DNA from: Desulfobulbaceae bacterium UBA5173
Lineage (GTDB): Bacteria > Desulfobacterota > Desulfobulbia > Desulfobulbales > Desulfobulbaceae
Direction: 5' to 3'
Assembly (NCBI GenBank): GCA_002413355.1
Contig: DHWV01000001.1
Coordinates: forward strand, 1 to 39,283
Length of the DNA: 39,283 nt
Of the stretch, positions 23,658 through 32,357 are shown piece after piece. Numbering within the stretch: the first letter of the stretch is position 1; each line of letters begins with the position of its first letter. The position numbers and the translations under genes are program-made. The notes below the pieces were generated by a model. It was not told where the DNA came from, did no database searches, and saw only the letters and a list, made by a program, of their open reading frames with translations.

Positions 23658-23686
23658 TTTATAAATGGTATTGCGCCCGCTGTCAA
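23658..23686 (-). promoter_or_regulatory. promoter of the PxxKW gene
   Basis: On the minus strand TTGACA (23686-23681) and TATAAA (23663-23658) are 17 bases apart, about 85 bases upstream of the ATG. Its predicted start site lies within a few bases of that of pilC on the other strand, so the two leaders may overlap. Confidence 0.65.
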
Positions 23687-23736
23687 CTGATTATCTGGTG
23701 TTTCCGGCGGAAAAATATCACTGTGGAGTCTGAACG

Positions 23737-24942
23737 ATGCCTGTTTACGTCTGGAAAGGGAAAAATTCCCTCGGCAACAAAATCAAGGGCGAAATCGAAG
23801 CGGTGAATGAGGCGGGGGGGCTTGCGCAGCTCAAGCGTCTGCGCATTCAGAACCCGACAGTGAAGGAAAAGCCCAACGACATGTTTGCCAATGTGGCCTT
23901 CATGCAGCCGAAGGTCACAGGCAAAGATCTTGTCATTTTTACCCGCCAGCTCTCCACGATGATTGATGCTGGCCTGCCCTTGGTGCAGAGCCTACAGATT
24001 CTCTCCAAGCAGCAGGACAACCCAACCTTCAAGCGGGCACTGACGGAGATTGTCACCGATGTTGAGACGGGTACCACGCTTGCCGACGGTATGCGCAAGC
24101 ATCCGAAAATTTTTGATTCCCTCTTCGCCAACATGATTGAAGCGGGCGAGCTGGGCGGCATTTTGGACACCATTCTGTCAAGGCTGGCGGCATTTAAAGA
24201 AAAATCAATGGCGTTGACGAAAAAAATCAAAGGTGCCATGACCTATCCGGTGATTTGTCTTGGCATCTCCATCCTGATTTTGTCCGTCATTCTAATCTTC
24301 GTCATTCCTGTTTTTCAAGAGATGTTCAAAAGTATGGGCGGCGCACTGCCAGGCCCAACGCAAATCGTCGTTAATCTCAGCGAGTTCGTCAAGCACAACT
24401 TTCTTTACATGATTTTTGCTGCGTGGCTGGCCAGCTTTGCTTTCAAAAAATACTACAACACGGAAAAAGGACATATTCAAGTCGATGGCTTGCTGCTCCA
24501 TGCGCCGGTGGCCGGGCCTCTGATCCGCAAGGTTGCGGTGGCCAAATTCACCCGCACCCTCAGCACCATGCTGGAGAGCGGCGTGCCGATCCTTGACGCT
24601 CTCCAAGTTGTAGCCAAAACCGCAGGAAACAAGGTTATTGAGCAAGCCGTGTTCCATGTCGCCAGCTCCATCGCTGAAGGTCGCCCTATTGCCGAGCCGC
24701 TCGAGGAGTCAGGCGTTTTTCCATCCATGGTCGTGCAGATGATCAATGTCGGTGAGTCAGTCGGCGCACTCGACGCAATGCTGTCTAAGATAGCCGATTT
24801 CTATGACGAAGAGGTGGATCAGGCCGTGGAAAACCTTACCGCCATGATTGAACCGTTCATGATGGTTTTTCTTGGCGGAATGATCGGCGGTCTCGTTGTC
24901 GCCATGTACCTGCCCATCTTCACTATGGGCAAGAACATCTGA
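23737..24942 (+). CDS. pilC: type IV pilus inner-membrane platform protein PilC
   Basis: This 401-aa polytopic protein of the GspF/PilC family anchors the pilus assembly ATPase at the inner membrane. It contains the two duplicated GspF domains, each with the FTRQLSTMIDAGLPLVQSL / FTRTLSTMLESGVPILDAL signature. Membrane segments lie near 173-193, about 225 and 375-395. It has its own promoter and no other pilus gene beside it; the ATPase gene is 19 kb upstream, so the machinery is scattered. PilC rather than a type II secretion GspF is inferred from the N-terminal YVWKGKNSLGNKIKGEIEA pattern and the PilB in the same window. Confidence 0.92.
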   Translation: MPVYVWKGKNSLGNKIKGEIEAVNEAGGLAQLKRLRIQNPTVKEKPNDMFANVAFMQPKVTGKDLVIFTRQLSTMIDAGLPLVQSLQILSKQQDNPTFKRALTEIVTDVETGTTLADGMRKHPKIFDSLFANMIEAGELGGILDTILSRLAAFKEKSMALTKKIKGAMTYPVICLGISILILSVILIFVIPVFQEMFKSMGGALPGPTQIVVNLSEFVKHNFLYMIFAAWLASFAFKKYYNTEKGHIQVDGLLLHAPVAGPLIRKVAVAKFTRTLSTMLESGVPILDALQVVAKTAGNKVIEQAVFHVASSIAEGRPIAEPLEESGVFPSMVVQMINVGESVGALDAMLSKIADFYDEEVDQAVENLTAMIEPFMMVFLGGMIGGLVVAMYLPIFTMGKNI

Positions 24943-24991
24943 AAATGCAGCGAAAGAAAGGGTATCCTGTCAGTGTTGATACTCATTGACA

Positions 24992-25020
24992 TTGCTGCCA
25001 GCTTTCATTGCGGTTATACT
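24992..25020 (+). promoter_or_regulatory. possible promoter of ihfA
   Basis: TATACT at 25015-25020 is a good -10 box, with TTGCTG 17 bases upstream as a weak -35. A TTGACA at 24986-24991 is 23 bases away and too far to pair with it. Confidence 0.4.
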
Positions 25021-25061
25021 CTGTCAAACAGGCAAATAAAGACCAACAGCGAGGAAGAACA

Positions 25062-25346
25062 ATGACTCTGACAAAAGCAAATCTGATTCAAGCAGTCTAT
25101 AAAAAGCATCCTGGCTTGAGCAAAACGCAAGCTGCCGCATCGGTGGAGACCTTCATTCAATTAGTCAAGGAGTCCTTGATTAAAGGCGAAGACCTTCTCC
25201 TCAGTGGCTTTGGCAAGTTTAATGTCAAAGACAAAAAGCCTCGGCGCGGGCGCAATCCCCAGACTGGTGACGAGCTGATTCTGGATGCCCGGCGGGTGGT
25301 GACGTTTAAGCCGTCCGGGATACTGCGCAGCAAGATCAACCGATGA
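25062..25346 (+). CDS. ihfA: integration host factor alpha-like DNA-bending protein
   Basis: This 94-aa HU/IHF-family protein binds and bends DNA as a dimer. The beta-arm region GRNPQTGDELILDARRVVTF contains the RNP tip and the ARRVVTF strand typical of IHF-alpha. The N-terminus LTKANLIQAVYKKHPGLSKTQA also fits IhfA. The start at 25062 follows GAGGAAG; earlier in-frame codons are not family-like. It stands alone between pilC and the convergent ribD. Whether it pairs with an IhfB elsewhere or acts as a homodimer cannot be told. Confidence 0.88.
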   Translation: MTLTKANLIQAVYKKHPGLSKTQAAASVETFIQLVKESLIKGEDLLLSGFGKFNVKDKKPRRGRNPQTGDELILDARRVVTFKPSGILRSKINR

Positions 25347-25350
25347 CGGA

Positions 25351-25368
25351 AGACCGGAACGCCGGTCT
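25351..25368. terminator. short hairpin after ihfA
   Basis: AGACCGG-AACG-CCGGTCT is a 7-bp stem with a tetraloop just after the ihfA stop, followed by ATCTCTC. It probably adds to termination with the larger hairpin at 25391-25427. Confidence 0.5.
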
Positions 25369-25373
25369 ATCTC

Positions 25374-26528
25374 TCACCGCTGGATGTTTCCCCCTTGCGA
25401 AGGACTGTCGTCGTTCTTTGCAAGGGGTTCTTTTATTATCCTCCCTTGCAATACGATGTCATCACCCAGTTTTTCAGCAGCGGTCTCTGTCAGCCGCGCA
25501 GTGAGCGGCGCATCGCCGGTCAGCAGCGGTGTTCCTGCCTCGCCAATAAAACAGGGTGCGACGAAGAGACACGCCTGATCAGCTAAGCCCGCCCGCAGCA
25601 AAGCTCCATGCACCACCGCGCCGCCTTCAACCAGCACCGAGGTGATATCGGCTTGTCCCAAACGGCGCAACACCTGATGTAAGCCAAGCCGTCCGTTTTG
25701 ATCCGCAGCAACTCGTTGAATGATTGCGCCTCGCGCCTCCAAATCCTGCTGACGCTTGACGGGGGCATCGTTTGCGCAAAATATCCAGGTCTGCGCTGCC
25801 GACTGCTGCCGCAGCATCGCAGCATCAGGCGGCAGGCGGAGCTGGCTGTCCAAAATCACCCGCAGCGGATCTCGCCCCTGCTCCAGTCGGCAGGTCAACG
25901 CAGGGTCATCAATCAGCGCAGTGCCAATGCCGATCAGGATGGCATCCAGCTCATTGCGCAGCTCATGCACCCGCCGCTGCGATTCCGGCCCGGTGATCGC
26001 CCCTCCTTGCCCGCGCGCCCGGCTGATCCTGCCGTCCAGACTCATGCCCGCCTTCATCACCACCCACGGCAGGCCGGTTGTTGAATGCTTGATGAAGGGA
26101 TAGTTGATCTGACGGCACTCCTGCTCCAAGATGCCTGTCACAACCTCTATGCCATGCTCTTGGAGAAACTGGGCACCGCCCGCAGCCACTGGATTGGGAT
26201 CCGCCATGCCGATCACCACCCGCCGAAATCCAGCAGCCAAGACCGCTTGGCTGCACGGCGGGGTTCTGCCCGTGTGATTGCATGGCTCCAGCGTGACATA
26301 CAGGGTTGCGCCGCTACAGGCCGCAGCTCCCGCATTGGCGATGGCGTTGATCTCGGCGTGCGGCATTCCCGCTTTCTGATGCCAGCCTGCGCCGACCTGC
26401 CGTCCGTCTCGGACGATCACCGCGCCGACGCAGGGATTAGGCGCAGTCCGGCCTTTGCCTTTCTTCGCCTGTTCCAGAGCTGCCCGCATGTGCTCAACAT
26501 CACACTGCTTCGCTTCGTCGTCCTTCAC
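25374..26528 (-). CDS. ribD: bifunctional riboflavin deaminase/reductase
   Basis: This 384-aa protein carries out two riboflavin biosynthesis steps: deamination of the diaminopyrimidine intermediate, then NADPH-dependent reduction of the ribosyl side chain. The zinc deaminase domain has H57-A-E59 and C83/C92 in PCNHTGRTPPC. The reductase domain begins near residue 150 with KAGMSLDGRI and has the segment VLVEGG. The ATG overlaps the gpsA stop (ATGA), so the two are translated together. Other rib genes are not in the window. The final coding bases form the plus-strand terminator of ihfA. Confidence 0.95.
   Translation of the reverse strand: MKDDEAKQCDVEHMRAALEQAKKGKGRTAPNPCVGAVIVRDGRQVGAGWHQKAGMPHAEINAIANAGAAACSGATLYVTLEPCNHTGRTPPCSQAVLAAGFRRVVIGMADPNPVAAGGAQFLQEHGIEVVTGILEQECRQINYPFIKHSTTGLPWVVMKAGMSLDGRISRARGQGGAITGPESQRRVHELRNELDAILIGIGTALIDDPALTCRLEQGRDPLRVILDSQLRLPPDAAMLRQQSAAQTWIFCANDAPVKRQQDLEARGAIIQRVAADQNGRLGLHQVLRRLGQADITSVLVEGGAVVHGALLRAGLADQACLFVAPCFIGEAGTPLLTGDAPLTARLTETAAEKLGDDIVLQGRIIKEPLAKNDDSPSQGGNIQR
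25391..25436 (+). terminator. intrinsic terminator of ihfA, inside the 3' end of ribD
   Basis: CCCCTTGC pairs with GCAAGGGG (25391-25427, imperfect extended stem) and is followed by TTCTTTTATT on the plus strand. It overlaps the last codons of the convergent ribD, so one sequence serves as coding DNA and as a terminator. Confidence 0.65.
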
Positions 26529-27544
26529 AGTTCCTCCTTCAAGCTCCGCTGAAACAGCTCCTGCACCGCCGCCCGGCAGGGTTTGCCCTCATACAGAATC
26601 TGATACACCTGCTCCAAGATGGGCATCTCCACTCCGGCCTGAGTGGCTAACCGCCAGCAGGACTTGGCCGTGCGCACACCTTCTGCCACCATCGTCATCT
26701 CAGCAAGGGCTTGGGGCAACGTGCGGCCTTCGCCCAGCTTCAAGCCGACAGTGCGGTTGCGGCTCAGGCTGCCGGTGCAGGTCAGCACCAAATCGCCCAG
26801 CCCACCGAGACCGGAAAAGGTGAGTGGATTGGCCCCTAAGGCCGTGCCAAGGCGGCTGATTTCCGCCAGTCCACGGGTGATCAAAGCTGCTCTGGCATTG
26901 AGGCCGCAACCCAGTCCGTCGGCTATGCCTGCGGCAATGGCAATGACGTTCTTCATTGCGGCGGAGATCTCCAACCCAATGATGTCCGTGCTGGTATAGA
27001 CCCGGAAGGACGGGGTGGAAAAAAGCTGCTGCGCTGCCTGGGCCGCCTCCAGATCAGCGCAGCCGATGGTGACCGCTGTAGGCTGTCCGGCAGCCACCTC
27101 GTCGGCAAAGCTGGGGCCGCTGAGAACACTGATGAACAACCGATGTTGCCGCTGAATGTTGGCAAGCTCCGCGTTCATGATCTGACACATGGTCTGGCCG
27201 CTTTCGATCTCAATGCCCTTGACCGCCGAGACTAGCAGCGCGCCGTCCTGAAGCAGGGGCGCAAGCCGGGCGAAGACCTCGCGGAAGCCGTGTGACGGCA
27301 CCGCCATGACCACGCACTGACAATCGGCCACGAAGCGCAAGTCGTCCGTGGGCTGAAGATTTGCAGGCAGGGCCGCGCCGGGCAGATAGCGGCGGTTCTC
27401 GCGGTCGCGGCGCAAGGCATCAACATGGGCCGGACTGCGGCTCCAAAGCTGCACCACCTCGCCCTTGTCCGCGAGCAGCTTGGCTAAAGCGGTGCCCCAG
27501 CTACCCGCGCCGATCACCGTTGTTCGTTCAATTGCCGTGTTCAT
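26525..27544 (-). CDS. gpsA: glycerol-3-phosphate dehydrogenase, NAD(P)+
   Basis: This 339-aa enzyme reduces dihydroxyacetone phosphate to sn-glycerol 3-phosphate for phospholipid synthesis. The nucleotide loop GAGSWG is at 12-17. AVKGIE, LSGPSFADEVAAGQPTA and the catalytic-lysine segment AAMKNVIAIAAGIADG are typical, and the C-terminal domain has RTVGLKLGEG. ATG 27544 is chosen over a TTG two codons earlier because GAGAGAGG lies six bases upstream. Its promoter is at 27646-27674, and it heads an operon with ribD. Confidence 0.95.
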   Translation of the reverse strand: MNTAIERTTVIGAGSWGTALAKLLADKGEVVQLWSRSPAHVDALRRDRENRRYLPGAALPANLQPTDDLRFVADCQCVVMAVPSHGFREVFARLAPLLQDGALLVSAVKGIEIESGQTMCQIMNAELANIQRQHRLFISVLSGPSFADEVAAGQPTAVTIGCADLEAAQAAQQLFSTPSFRVYTSTDIIGLEISAAMKNVIAIAAGIADGLGCGLNARAALITRGLAEISRLGTALGANPLTFSGLGGLGDLVLTCTGSLSRNRTVGLKLGEGRTLPQALAEMTMVAEGVRTAKSCWRLATQAGVEMPILEQVYQILYEGKPCRAAVQELFQRSLKEEL

Positions 27545-27640
27545 CAACAACCTCTCTCTGGGCAGGCCGATACTGATTTTTTGCCATAAAGCGTCTCCAG
27601 TTTACTTTAACTGACTGAGATGACTGTCTGAACCTTACGT

Positions 27641-27674
27641 AGCCCATCCTAAGCTGGGCTGCCGGGCCTGTCAA
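27641..27674 (-). promoter_or_regulatory. gpsA promoter with overlapping inverted repeat
   Basis: On the minus strand TTGACA (27674-27669) and TAGGAT (27651-27646) are 17 bases apart. An inverted repeat AGCCCA / TGGGCT with an 8-base centre (27641-27660) covers the -10 box, so a repressor site is possible. The centre is the same length as a hairpin loop, so an RNA role cannot be excluded. Confidence 0.5.
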
Positions 27675-27771
27675 TCAATTTTTCACCTTGGCCGCAGGCA
27701 GGCTGCGGCGAAACCTCTCGCTGAACAAGGTGATGCTCCTGTGCGTCCGGCCTGAAAAAAATGCCTGCCAC

Positions 27772-27800
27772 TTGACGACGGATAAGGTGCCGGGTATCAT
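27772..27800 (+). promoter_or_regulatory. promoter of the FKBP gene
   Basis: TTGACG (27772-27777) and TATCAT (27795-27800) are separated by 17 bases and lie about 43 bases upstream of the ATG. Confidence 0.65.
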
Positions 27801-27842
27801 TTGTCATTGCATGACAAAGCAAAAATTCAACAGGAGGCGTGG

Positions 27843-28274
27843 ATGGCGGCGGCAAAGAACGGGGATTGCGTGAAGGTTCATTACACCGGCACGCTGGAGG
27901 ACGGCAGCACGTTTGACTCCTCGCGGGGTGTGGAGCCGCTGGAGTTCACTCTCGGCAATGGCCAAGTAATTGCCGGTTTTGACGAGGCGGTGGTCGGTAT
28001 GAAGCCGGGCGACAGAAAGAATGTTCGGGTCCCTGCGCAAAAAGCCTACGGGATGCGGCATGAGAAAATGGTCATCAGCACACCGCGCAGCAACTTTCCT
28101 GTTCACATCACCCCAGAGGTCGGCCAGCAGATACAGCTTTCCGGGCCGAACAATCAGCCAATTTTGGTCAGAGTGGTCGGCATGAATGAGGATTCCGTCC
28201 AGTTAGACGCGAATCCGCCGCTGGCTGGACACGACCTGACCTTTGACCTTGAGCTGGTCTCCATTGCCGAATGA
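27843..28274 (+). CDS. FKBP-type peptidyl-prolyl isomerase (SlyD-like)
   Basis: This 143-aa protein is an FKBP-type prolyl isomerase and probable folding chaperone. Family marks are VKVHYTGTLEDGSTFDSSRG, PLEFTLGNGQVIAGFDEAVVGMKPGD and an inserted-flap domain like SlyD in the second half; it lacks the His/Cys-rich metal tail of E. coli SlyD. ATG 27843 has AGGAGG five bases upstream, and a near-consensus promoter precedes it. It has no signal peptide, so it is cytoplasmic. It is monocistronic or the first gene before the polysaccharide cluster, which has its own promoter. Confidence 0.9.
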   Translation: MAAAKNGDCVKVHYTGTLEDGSTFDSSRGVEPLEFTLGNGQVIAGFDEAVVGMKPGDRKNVRVPAQKAYGMRHEKMVISTPRSNFPVHITPEVGQQIQLSGPNNQPILVRVVGMNEDSVQLDANPPLAGHDLTFDLELVSIAE

Positions 28275-28304
28275 CAGTGGCGGCGCAATTTTCCAACGGA
28301 CAGC

Positions 28305-28333
28305 TTGCCGACAGTGCGGCAGCGTGCTATGAT
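28305..28333 (+). promoter_or_regulatory. promoter of the polysaccharide cluster
   Basis: TTGCCG (28305-28310) and TATGAT (28328-28333) are 17 bases apart, with TG one base before the -10 box as in extended -10 promoters. The predicted start near 28340 leaves a very short leader before the first gene. Confidence 0.6.
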
Positions 28334-28356
28334 CAAAGAGGTCAAGCATAAATCAG

Positions 28357-29328
28357 ATGGACAATTTTGTGACTGCCAGCATGTTTTTCGACAAAAAAAT
28401 TGGTGTGGTCATTCCCGCCCACGATGAGGAACGACTGATTGGCAAAGTCATCGGCACCATGCCTGATTTTGTTGACCATATCATTGTGGTGGACGACGAG
28501 AGCCAAGACGGCACAGCAGCGGTTGTGCGGCGGCTGGCTGAATCGAACCGAAAAATTGTTCTTGTTTCGCATCTGCATAACCGGGGAGTGGGCGCGGCCA
28601 TCGCCACCGGCTACAAGTGGGCGCGGGATCACCAAGTGGATGTGACCGCAGTCATGGCCGCAGATTTCCAGATGGATCCCGCAGATCTGCCCCGTATCGT
28701 CAAGCCAGTCTGCGCAGGCGAATGCGACTACACCAAGGGCAACCGGCTCTTCCGAGGGGAATCGTGGGGGATGATTCCCAAGCATCGCTATATCGGCAAT
28801 TCCTTTCTCTCGCTCTTCACCAAGATTGCTTCAGGATATTGGCATATTGCTGATTCACAAAGCGGCTACACCGCCATCAGTCTGCAAGCTCTGCGGGCTA
28901 TTGATCTGGACGCGATCTATCCCCGTTACGGAATGCCCAACGACCTGCTAATCAGCTTGAATATCGCCAACTTCAGAGTACGTGACATTTCCATTCGTCC
29001 AGTTTATAATGTTGGCGAGGTCTCCGGCATCCGGCTGAAGAAGGTGATCTTCACTATTCCTTTGATCTTGATCAAAGGGTTCACGCGGCGGCTGGTGCAA
29101 AAGTACATCATCCGAGATTTTCATCCGCTGATTTTTTTCTACGTTCTTGGCTTGGTGTTCTTTATTTTTACGCTGATTTTAACCTTCCGTGCTGTTATCT
29201 ATCTTGGTATTGATGGAAAACTGCCGCCGATCAACACACTCGCAGCAATGTTCTCCTTCATGAGTTCGAGTATTTTCACCTTGTTCGCCATGTGGTTTGA
29301 CATGGAGTACAATAAGGAATTGAAGTGA
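28357..29328 (+). CDS. family 2 glycosyltransferase, polyprenyl-phosphate type
   Basis: This 323-aa enzyme has the DPM/GtrB-like glycosyltransferase fold (KIGVVIPAHDEERLIGKVI, IIVVDDESQDGT, NRGVGAAIATGYKWA) and two C-terminal membrane segments near residues 258-283 and 295-315. Such enzymes transfer a sugar from a nucleotide to polyprenyl phosphate at the cytoplasmic membrane. ATG 28357 is used, but its ribosome site (GAGGT) is 14 bases upstream; ATG 28381 is another candidate. It is the first gene of the polysaccharide cluster and still has the normal G+C content, unlike the four genes that follow. Confidence 0.85.
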   Translation: MDNFVTASMFFDKKIGVVIPAHDEERLIGKVIGTMPDFVDHIIVVDDESQDGTAAVVRRLAESNRKIVLVSHLHNRGVGAAIATGYKWARDHQVDVTAVMAADFQMDPADLPRIVKPVCAGECDYTKGNRLFRGESWGMIPKHRYIGNSFLSLFTKIASGYWHIADSQSGYTAISLQALRAIDLDAIYPRYGMPNDLLISLNIANFRVRDISIRPVYNVGEVSGIRLKKVIFTIPLILIKGFTRRLVQKYIIRDFHPLIFFYVLGLVFFIFTLILTFRAVIYLGIDGKLPPINTLAAMFSFMSSSIFTLFAMWFDMEYNKELK

Positions 29329-29366
29329 CTTACCTCTCCCCTGCTGAGGCCGTTTGGTTCTGACGG

Positions 29367-30647
29367 ATGAACTTTTCTGTCAAAACCGTAAGCGCAAAAC
29401 TAATCATTTTCTGCTGGAAGAGCCTATTTCATCAAGAACCTTCTCTCGGAGTGATACGACAGGCTGAAAGATTTTTTCTCTTTGGGACAGGTATGATGGC
29501 AGCAAGATTTCTTTCCATTGCCTCCCAAGTCATCATGGGTCGGAAATTCGGGCCGGAAATCTACGGGCAGATTACAATGATTCTGCTCATATCAAGCTAT
29601 TTTGCCATGCCAATAGTCAATGGCTGGGGTTTAGTTTTCACTAAGATTGCCGTAAAAGAAATCGATACCAGCAAAAAAAATCAAGCCCTAAAGTCCCTGC
29701 TGCTTGTCGTCTCTGTTTGCTGTATCCTAACCACGCTCGTCCTTTTTGTTCTGCAAAGCCCTCTTGCTGACTTACTGGATATTGACAGAAGAATGATGCA
29801 TCTGTCGCTTGTCATGACCGTTTGTTATGCTTGGTGGATATTGACAAAACAGATAGCGCAAGGATTTCAAAATTGGCTGGCATATATTTTGATTGAAAAT
29901 ATTTGGGCAGCGGTTGTTTTGTCAGGTATTTTAGTGCTGATCTTCTGGGGAAAATTTAATCTTTTTACGGTGAGTTGGGTTTTCTTCGCAGGATATATTA
30001 TCGCTGGCCTTATTCTCGTCAAAGGAATATGGCAGTCTTTTTTTGTTGAAATTAATAAAAATTATATAAAGGATATCCTTTCTCATGGCTGGTTTCTGTT
30101 GCTGAATAGCATAGTTGGCACAGCGGCTTTCAGCGTTGATAGAATAATGATCAACAAAGCTCTTGGTAGCCAAGAAGTCGGAATATATCAAGCGCATTTT
30201 ATTGCAACTTATGGCATGACTTCAGCTATATTTACTGTATTTATCACATATATATTTCCAATTATTTGTCGAAACAACACGAACACTGTTTCTCTTTTAG
30301 AGAAAATAGCTTTTTTGCAGTATCCTGCGACAATACTTTTCACTGCGGCCACGGGTTATTTTTCATTTAGTTTGTTTAGTTATCAATTCAACAGCATTCT
30401 TTTTATTTTTTTGGTTATGTTTTGTGCGATACAAAATCATTTACAGATAAATCTATGGTATATAGCAAGCAAGGGGATAGATGGCGGAAAAAAAACACTC
30501 ATAAGTCAAGCAGTATTTTTTTTATCAAGCACGGTTATCTTAATTGTAACTTTACCATATTGTAAGGCTTATTCTGGCGGGATAGCTTTAGCCGTTTCTT
30601 CATTAATAACATTAATTTTTTCAGGAGAGAAAAAAACTATACAATGA
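29367..30647 (+). CDS. oligosaccharide flippase, Wzx type
   Basis: This 426-aa polytopic protein of the MOP/MATE superfamily, Wzx-type, would move lipid-linked oligosaccharide across the inner membrane. It has about 12 membrane segments; ERFFLFGTGMMAARFLSIASQ and the glycine-containing GRKFGPEIYG early loop are typical. The coding DNA is distinctly A+T-rich compared with the upstream gene. Its stop overlaps the next gene's start (ATGA). Wzx proteins vary greatly in sequence, so the transported glycan cannot be named. Confidence 0.82.
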   Translation: MNFSVKTVSAKLIIFCWKSLFHQEPSLGVIRQAERFFLFGTGMMAARFLSIASQVIMGRKFGPEIYGQITMILLISSYFAMPIVNGWGLVFTKIAVKEIDTSKKNQALKSLLLVVSVCCILTTLVLFVLQSPLADLLDIDRRMMHLSLVMTVCYAWWILTKQIAQGFQNWLAYILIENIWAAVVLSGILVLIFWGKFNLFTVSWVFFAGYIIAGLILVKGIWQSFFVEINKNYIKDILSHGWFLLLNSIVGTAAFSVDRIMINKALGSQEVGIYQAHFIATYGMTSAIFTVFITYIFPIICRNNTNTVSLLEKIAFLQYPATILFTAATGYFSFSLFSYQFNSILFIFLVMFCAIQNHLQINLWYIASKGIDGGKKTLISQAVFFLSSTVILIVTLPYCKAYSGGIALAVSSLITLIFSGEKKTIQ

Positions 30648-31513
30648 ACGGATCGATATCAACATGTTGTATTTGCAATAAAAATGGAATTTATGATTAT
30701 CGTGCAACTTTGCAATTGCTATCGAATCCATCAAAATACAATTTTAAAGTTTTTCGTTGCAAGGAATGTGATTTTCGTTGGCTACATCCTCTCCCTATAG
30801 TAGGGAAAATATATACTAAAGATTATTTTAATTCAGAAAATAACAATTATTCAGATATATCGAGTGAAATGTCTAAATGTTTTACTGAAGATGCTATAAA
30901 ATTTAAAGAATTATCCCCTGGAGGACAAATACTTGATATTGGTTGCGCCACAGGAGAATTTTTAGAAGCAATCCAGTCTGTTGGGTTGAATGGCGTTGGA
31001 GTGGATGTAGCAAATTATGCTGTTGATGTAGCAACAAGAAAAAAATTATCTGTTATACAAGGAGATATATTTTATAGCATATTTGATTCAAAACGGTTTG
31101 ATGGGATACATATGAGTCATGTTTTAGAACATATTCCACATCCAAATAGTTTTCTTTGCAGAACCAATGAGTTGTTACAAAAAAATGGTATTGTATATAT
31201 TGAGGTGCCGTTACAGTTTGATAGCTGGCTTGAAAAGATAAGTCGTATCCAAGGGAAAATGCAATCTTTTGAATTATACAAATTCCATCATTGTTCTTTT
31301 TTTACTCCAAAATCAATAAGATTAATTCTTGAAAAGAATAATTTTCAAATTATCTCTTTAACTACATTTAGATCATGCAGGCGTTCACAGAGAAAATTGT
31401 CTGCGCGATATTTTTTATTAACATTAATTTTATGGGTTTCAGACAAAATTTATAAAAGAGGTGATGTTATTTCCGTATGGGCAAAAACATCGCTGTCGTC
31501 AGAAAATAAATAG
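30644..31513 (+). CDS. class I SAM methyltransferase with N-terminal zinc finger-like motif
   Basis: This 289-aa protein starts with C8-x2-C11 and C39-x2-C42, a zinc-ribbon-like pair seen in sugar-modifying methyltransferases. The SAM-binding motif ILDIGCATGE lies at 96-105, and a FDGIHMSHVLEHIPHP segment typical of Methyltransf_23 proteins follows. It probably methylates a glycan or a nucleotide-bound sugar in this cluster; the substrate is unknown. It is the most A+T-rich gene of the cluster: one 60-base line (30841-30900) has 15 G/C. It overlaps the flippase by ATGA. Confidence 0.8.
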   Translation: MNGSISTCCICNKNGIYDYRATLQLLSNPSKYNFKVFRCKECDFRWLHPLPIVGKIYTKDYFNSENNNYSDISSEMSKCFTEDAIKFKELSPGGQILDIGCATGEFLEAIQSVGLNGVGVDVANYAVDVATRKKLSVIQGDIFYSIFDSKRFDGIHMSHVLEHIPHPNSFLCRTNELLQKNGIVYIEVPLQFDSWLEKISRIQGKMQSFELYKFHHCSFFTPKSIRLILEKNNFQIISLTTFRSCRRSQRKLSARYFLLTLILWVSDKIYKRGDVISVWAKTSLSSENK

Positions 31514-31530
31514 AGGCTGAAAAAAATATC

Positions 31531-32352
31531 ATGTTGAAAGAGCGATTTTCCTTTGGTAGAAACTGGAAAAATTTCCTCGAAACCCTTAACGAAGACCGTA
31601 TCAAAGAGGCGGAACATTCTCTGCAATCAATGCTGCATCTCGACACCCTAAGGGGAAAATCTTTTCTTGATATCGGATCTGGAAGCGGACTTTTTTCTCT
31701 AGCGGCAGCAAGGTTAGGGGCAGGTAAAATTCATTCATTCGATTATGACGATCAGAGTGTTGCCTGCACAAGGGAACTAAAACAACGATTTTTTCCAGAA
31801 TTTACAGCTTGGTCAATTGAACAAGGTTCGGCTCTTGATCAAAAATATCTTCAAAATATTGGCAAATATGATGTAGTTTACTCATGGGGAGTTCTGCACC
31901 ATACTGGTGCAATGTGGCAGGCACTGGAAAATCTTCTTCCTGTCATTGCCGAAGATGGCCAGCTTTTTATAGCGATTTACAATGACCAAGGGGTAATAAG
32001 TAAAATATGGACTCGAATTAAAAAGATATATAATCAGCTACCTGTGTGGATTCGCCCTTTTTATATTCTGTTAATCTGGACTCCTTTTGAGATATTGCCA
32101 TCAATAAAACAAGTTGTTACTGGGCATCTGCCGTGGAATCACTGGGTCACATACAAAAAAAATCGAGGAATGTCAAGTCTGCACGATATTGTGGATTGGA
32201 TTGGAGGTTATCCTTTTGAGGTGGCTACGCCTGAAAAGATTTTTCATTTCTATCAGGAGAGGCTATTTGTCTTGGTAGAAATGAAGACTAGACAGGGTTT
32301 GGGATGCAACGAGTTTGTATTCAGGAAAACAAACAAGGATATTAAGGCATAG
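31531..32352 (+). CDS. class I SAM methyltransferase
   Basis: This 273-aa methyltransferase has FLDIGSGSGLFS at 45-56 (motif I), then KIHSFDYDDQSVAC (motif II) and VVYSWGVLHHTGAMWQALENL (motif IV region). It looks like a Methyltransf_11/23-type enzyme. The C-terminal half contains several aromatic and hydrophobic stretches (RPFYILLIWTPFEILPS) that may associate with a membrane. It lies 17 bases after the first methyltransferase and six before the glycosyltransferase. The glycan or lipid substrate is not predictable. Confidence 0.8.
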   Translation: MLKERFSFGRNWKNFLETLNEDRIKEAEHSLQSMLHLDTLRGKSFLDIGSGSGLFSLAAARLGAGKIHSFDYDDQSVACTRELKQRFFPEFTAWSIEQGSALDQKYLQNIGKYDVVYSWGVLHHTGAMWQALENLLPVIAEDGQLFIAIYNDQGVISKIWTRIKKIYNQLPVWIRPFYILLIWTPFEILPSIKQVVTGHLPWNHWVTYKKNRGMSSLHDIVDWIGGYPFEVATPEKIFHFYQERLFVLVEMKTRQGLGCNEFVFRKTNKDIKA

Positions 32353-32357
32353 AAGTA

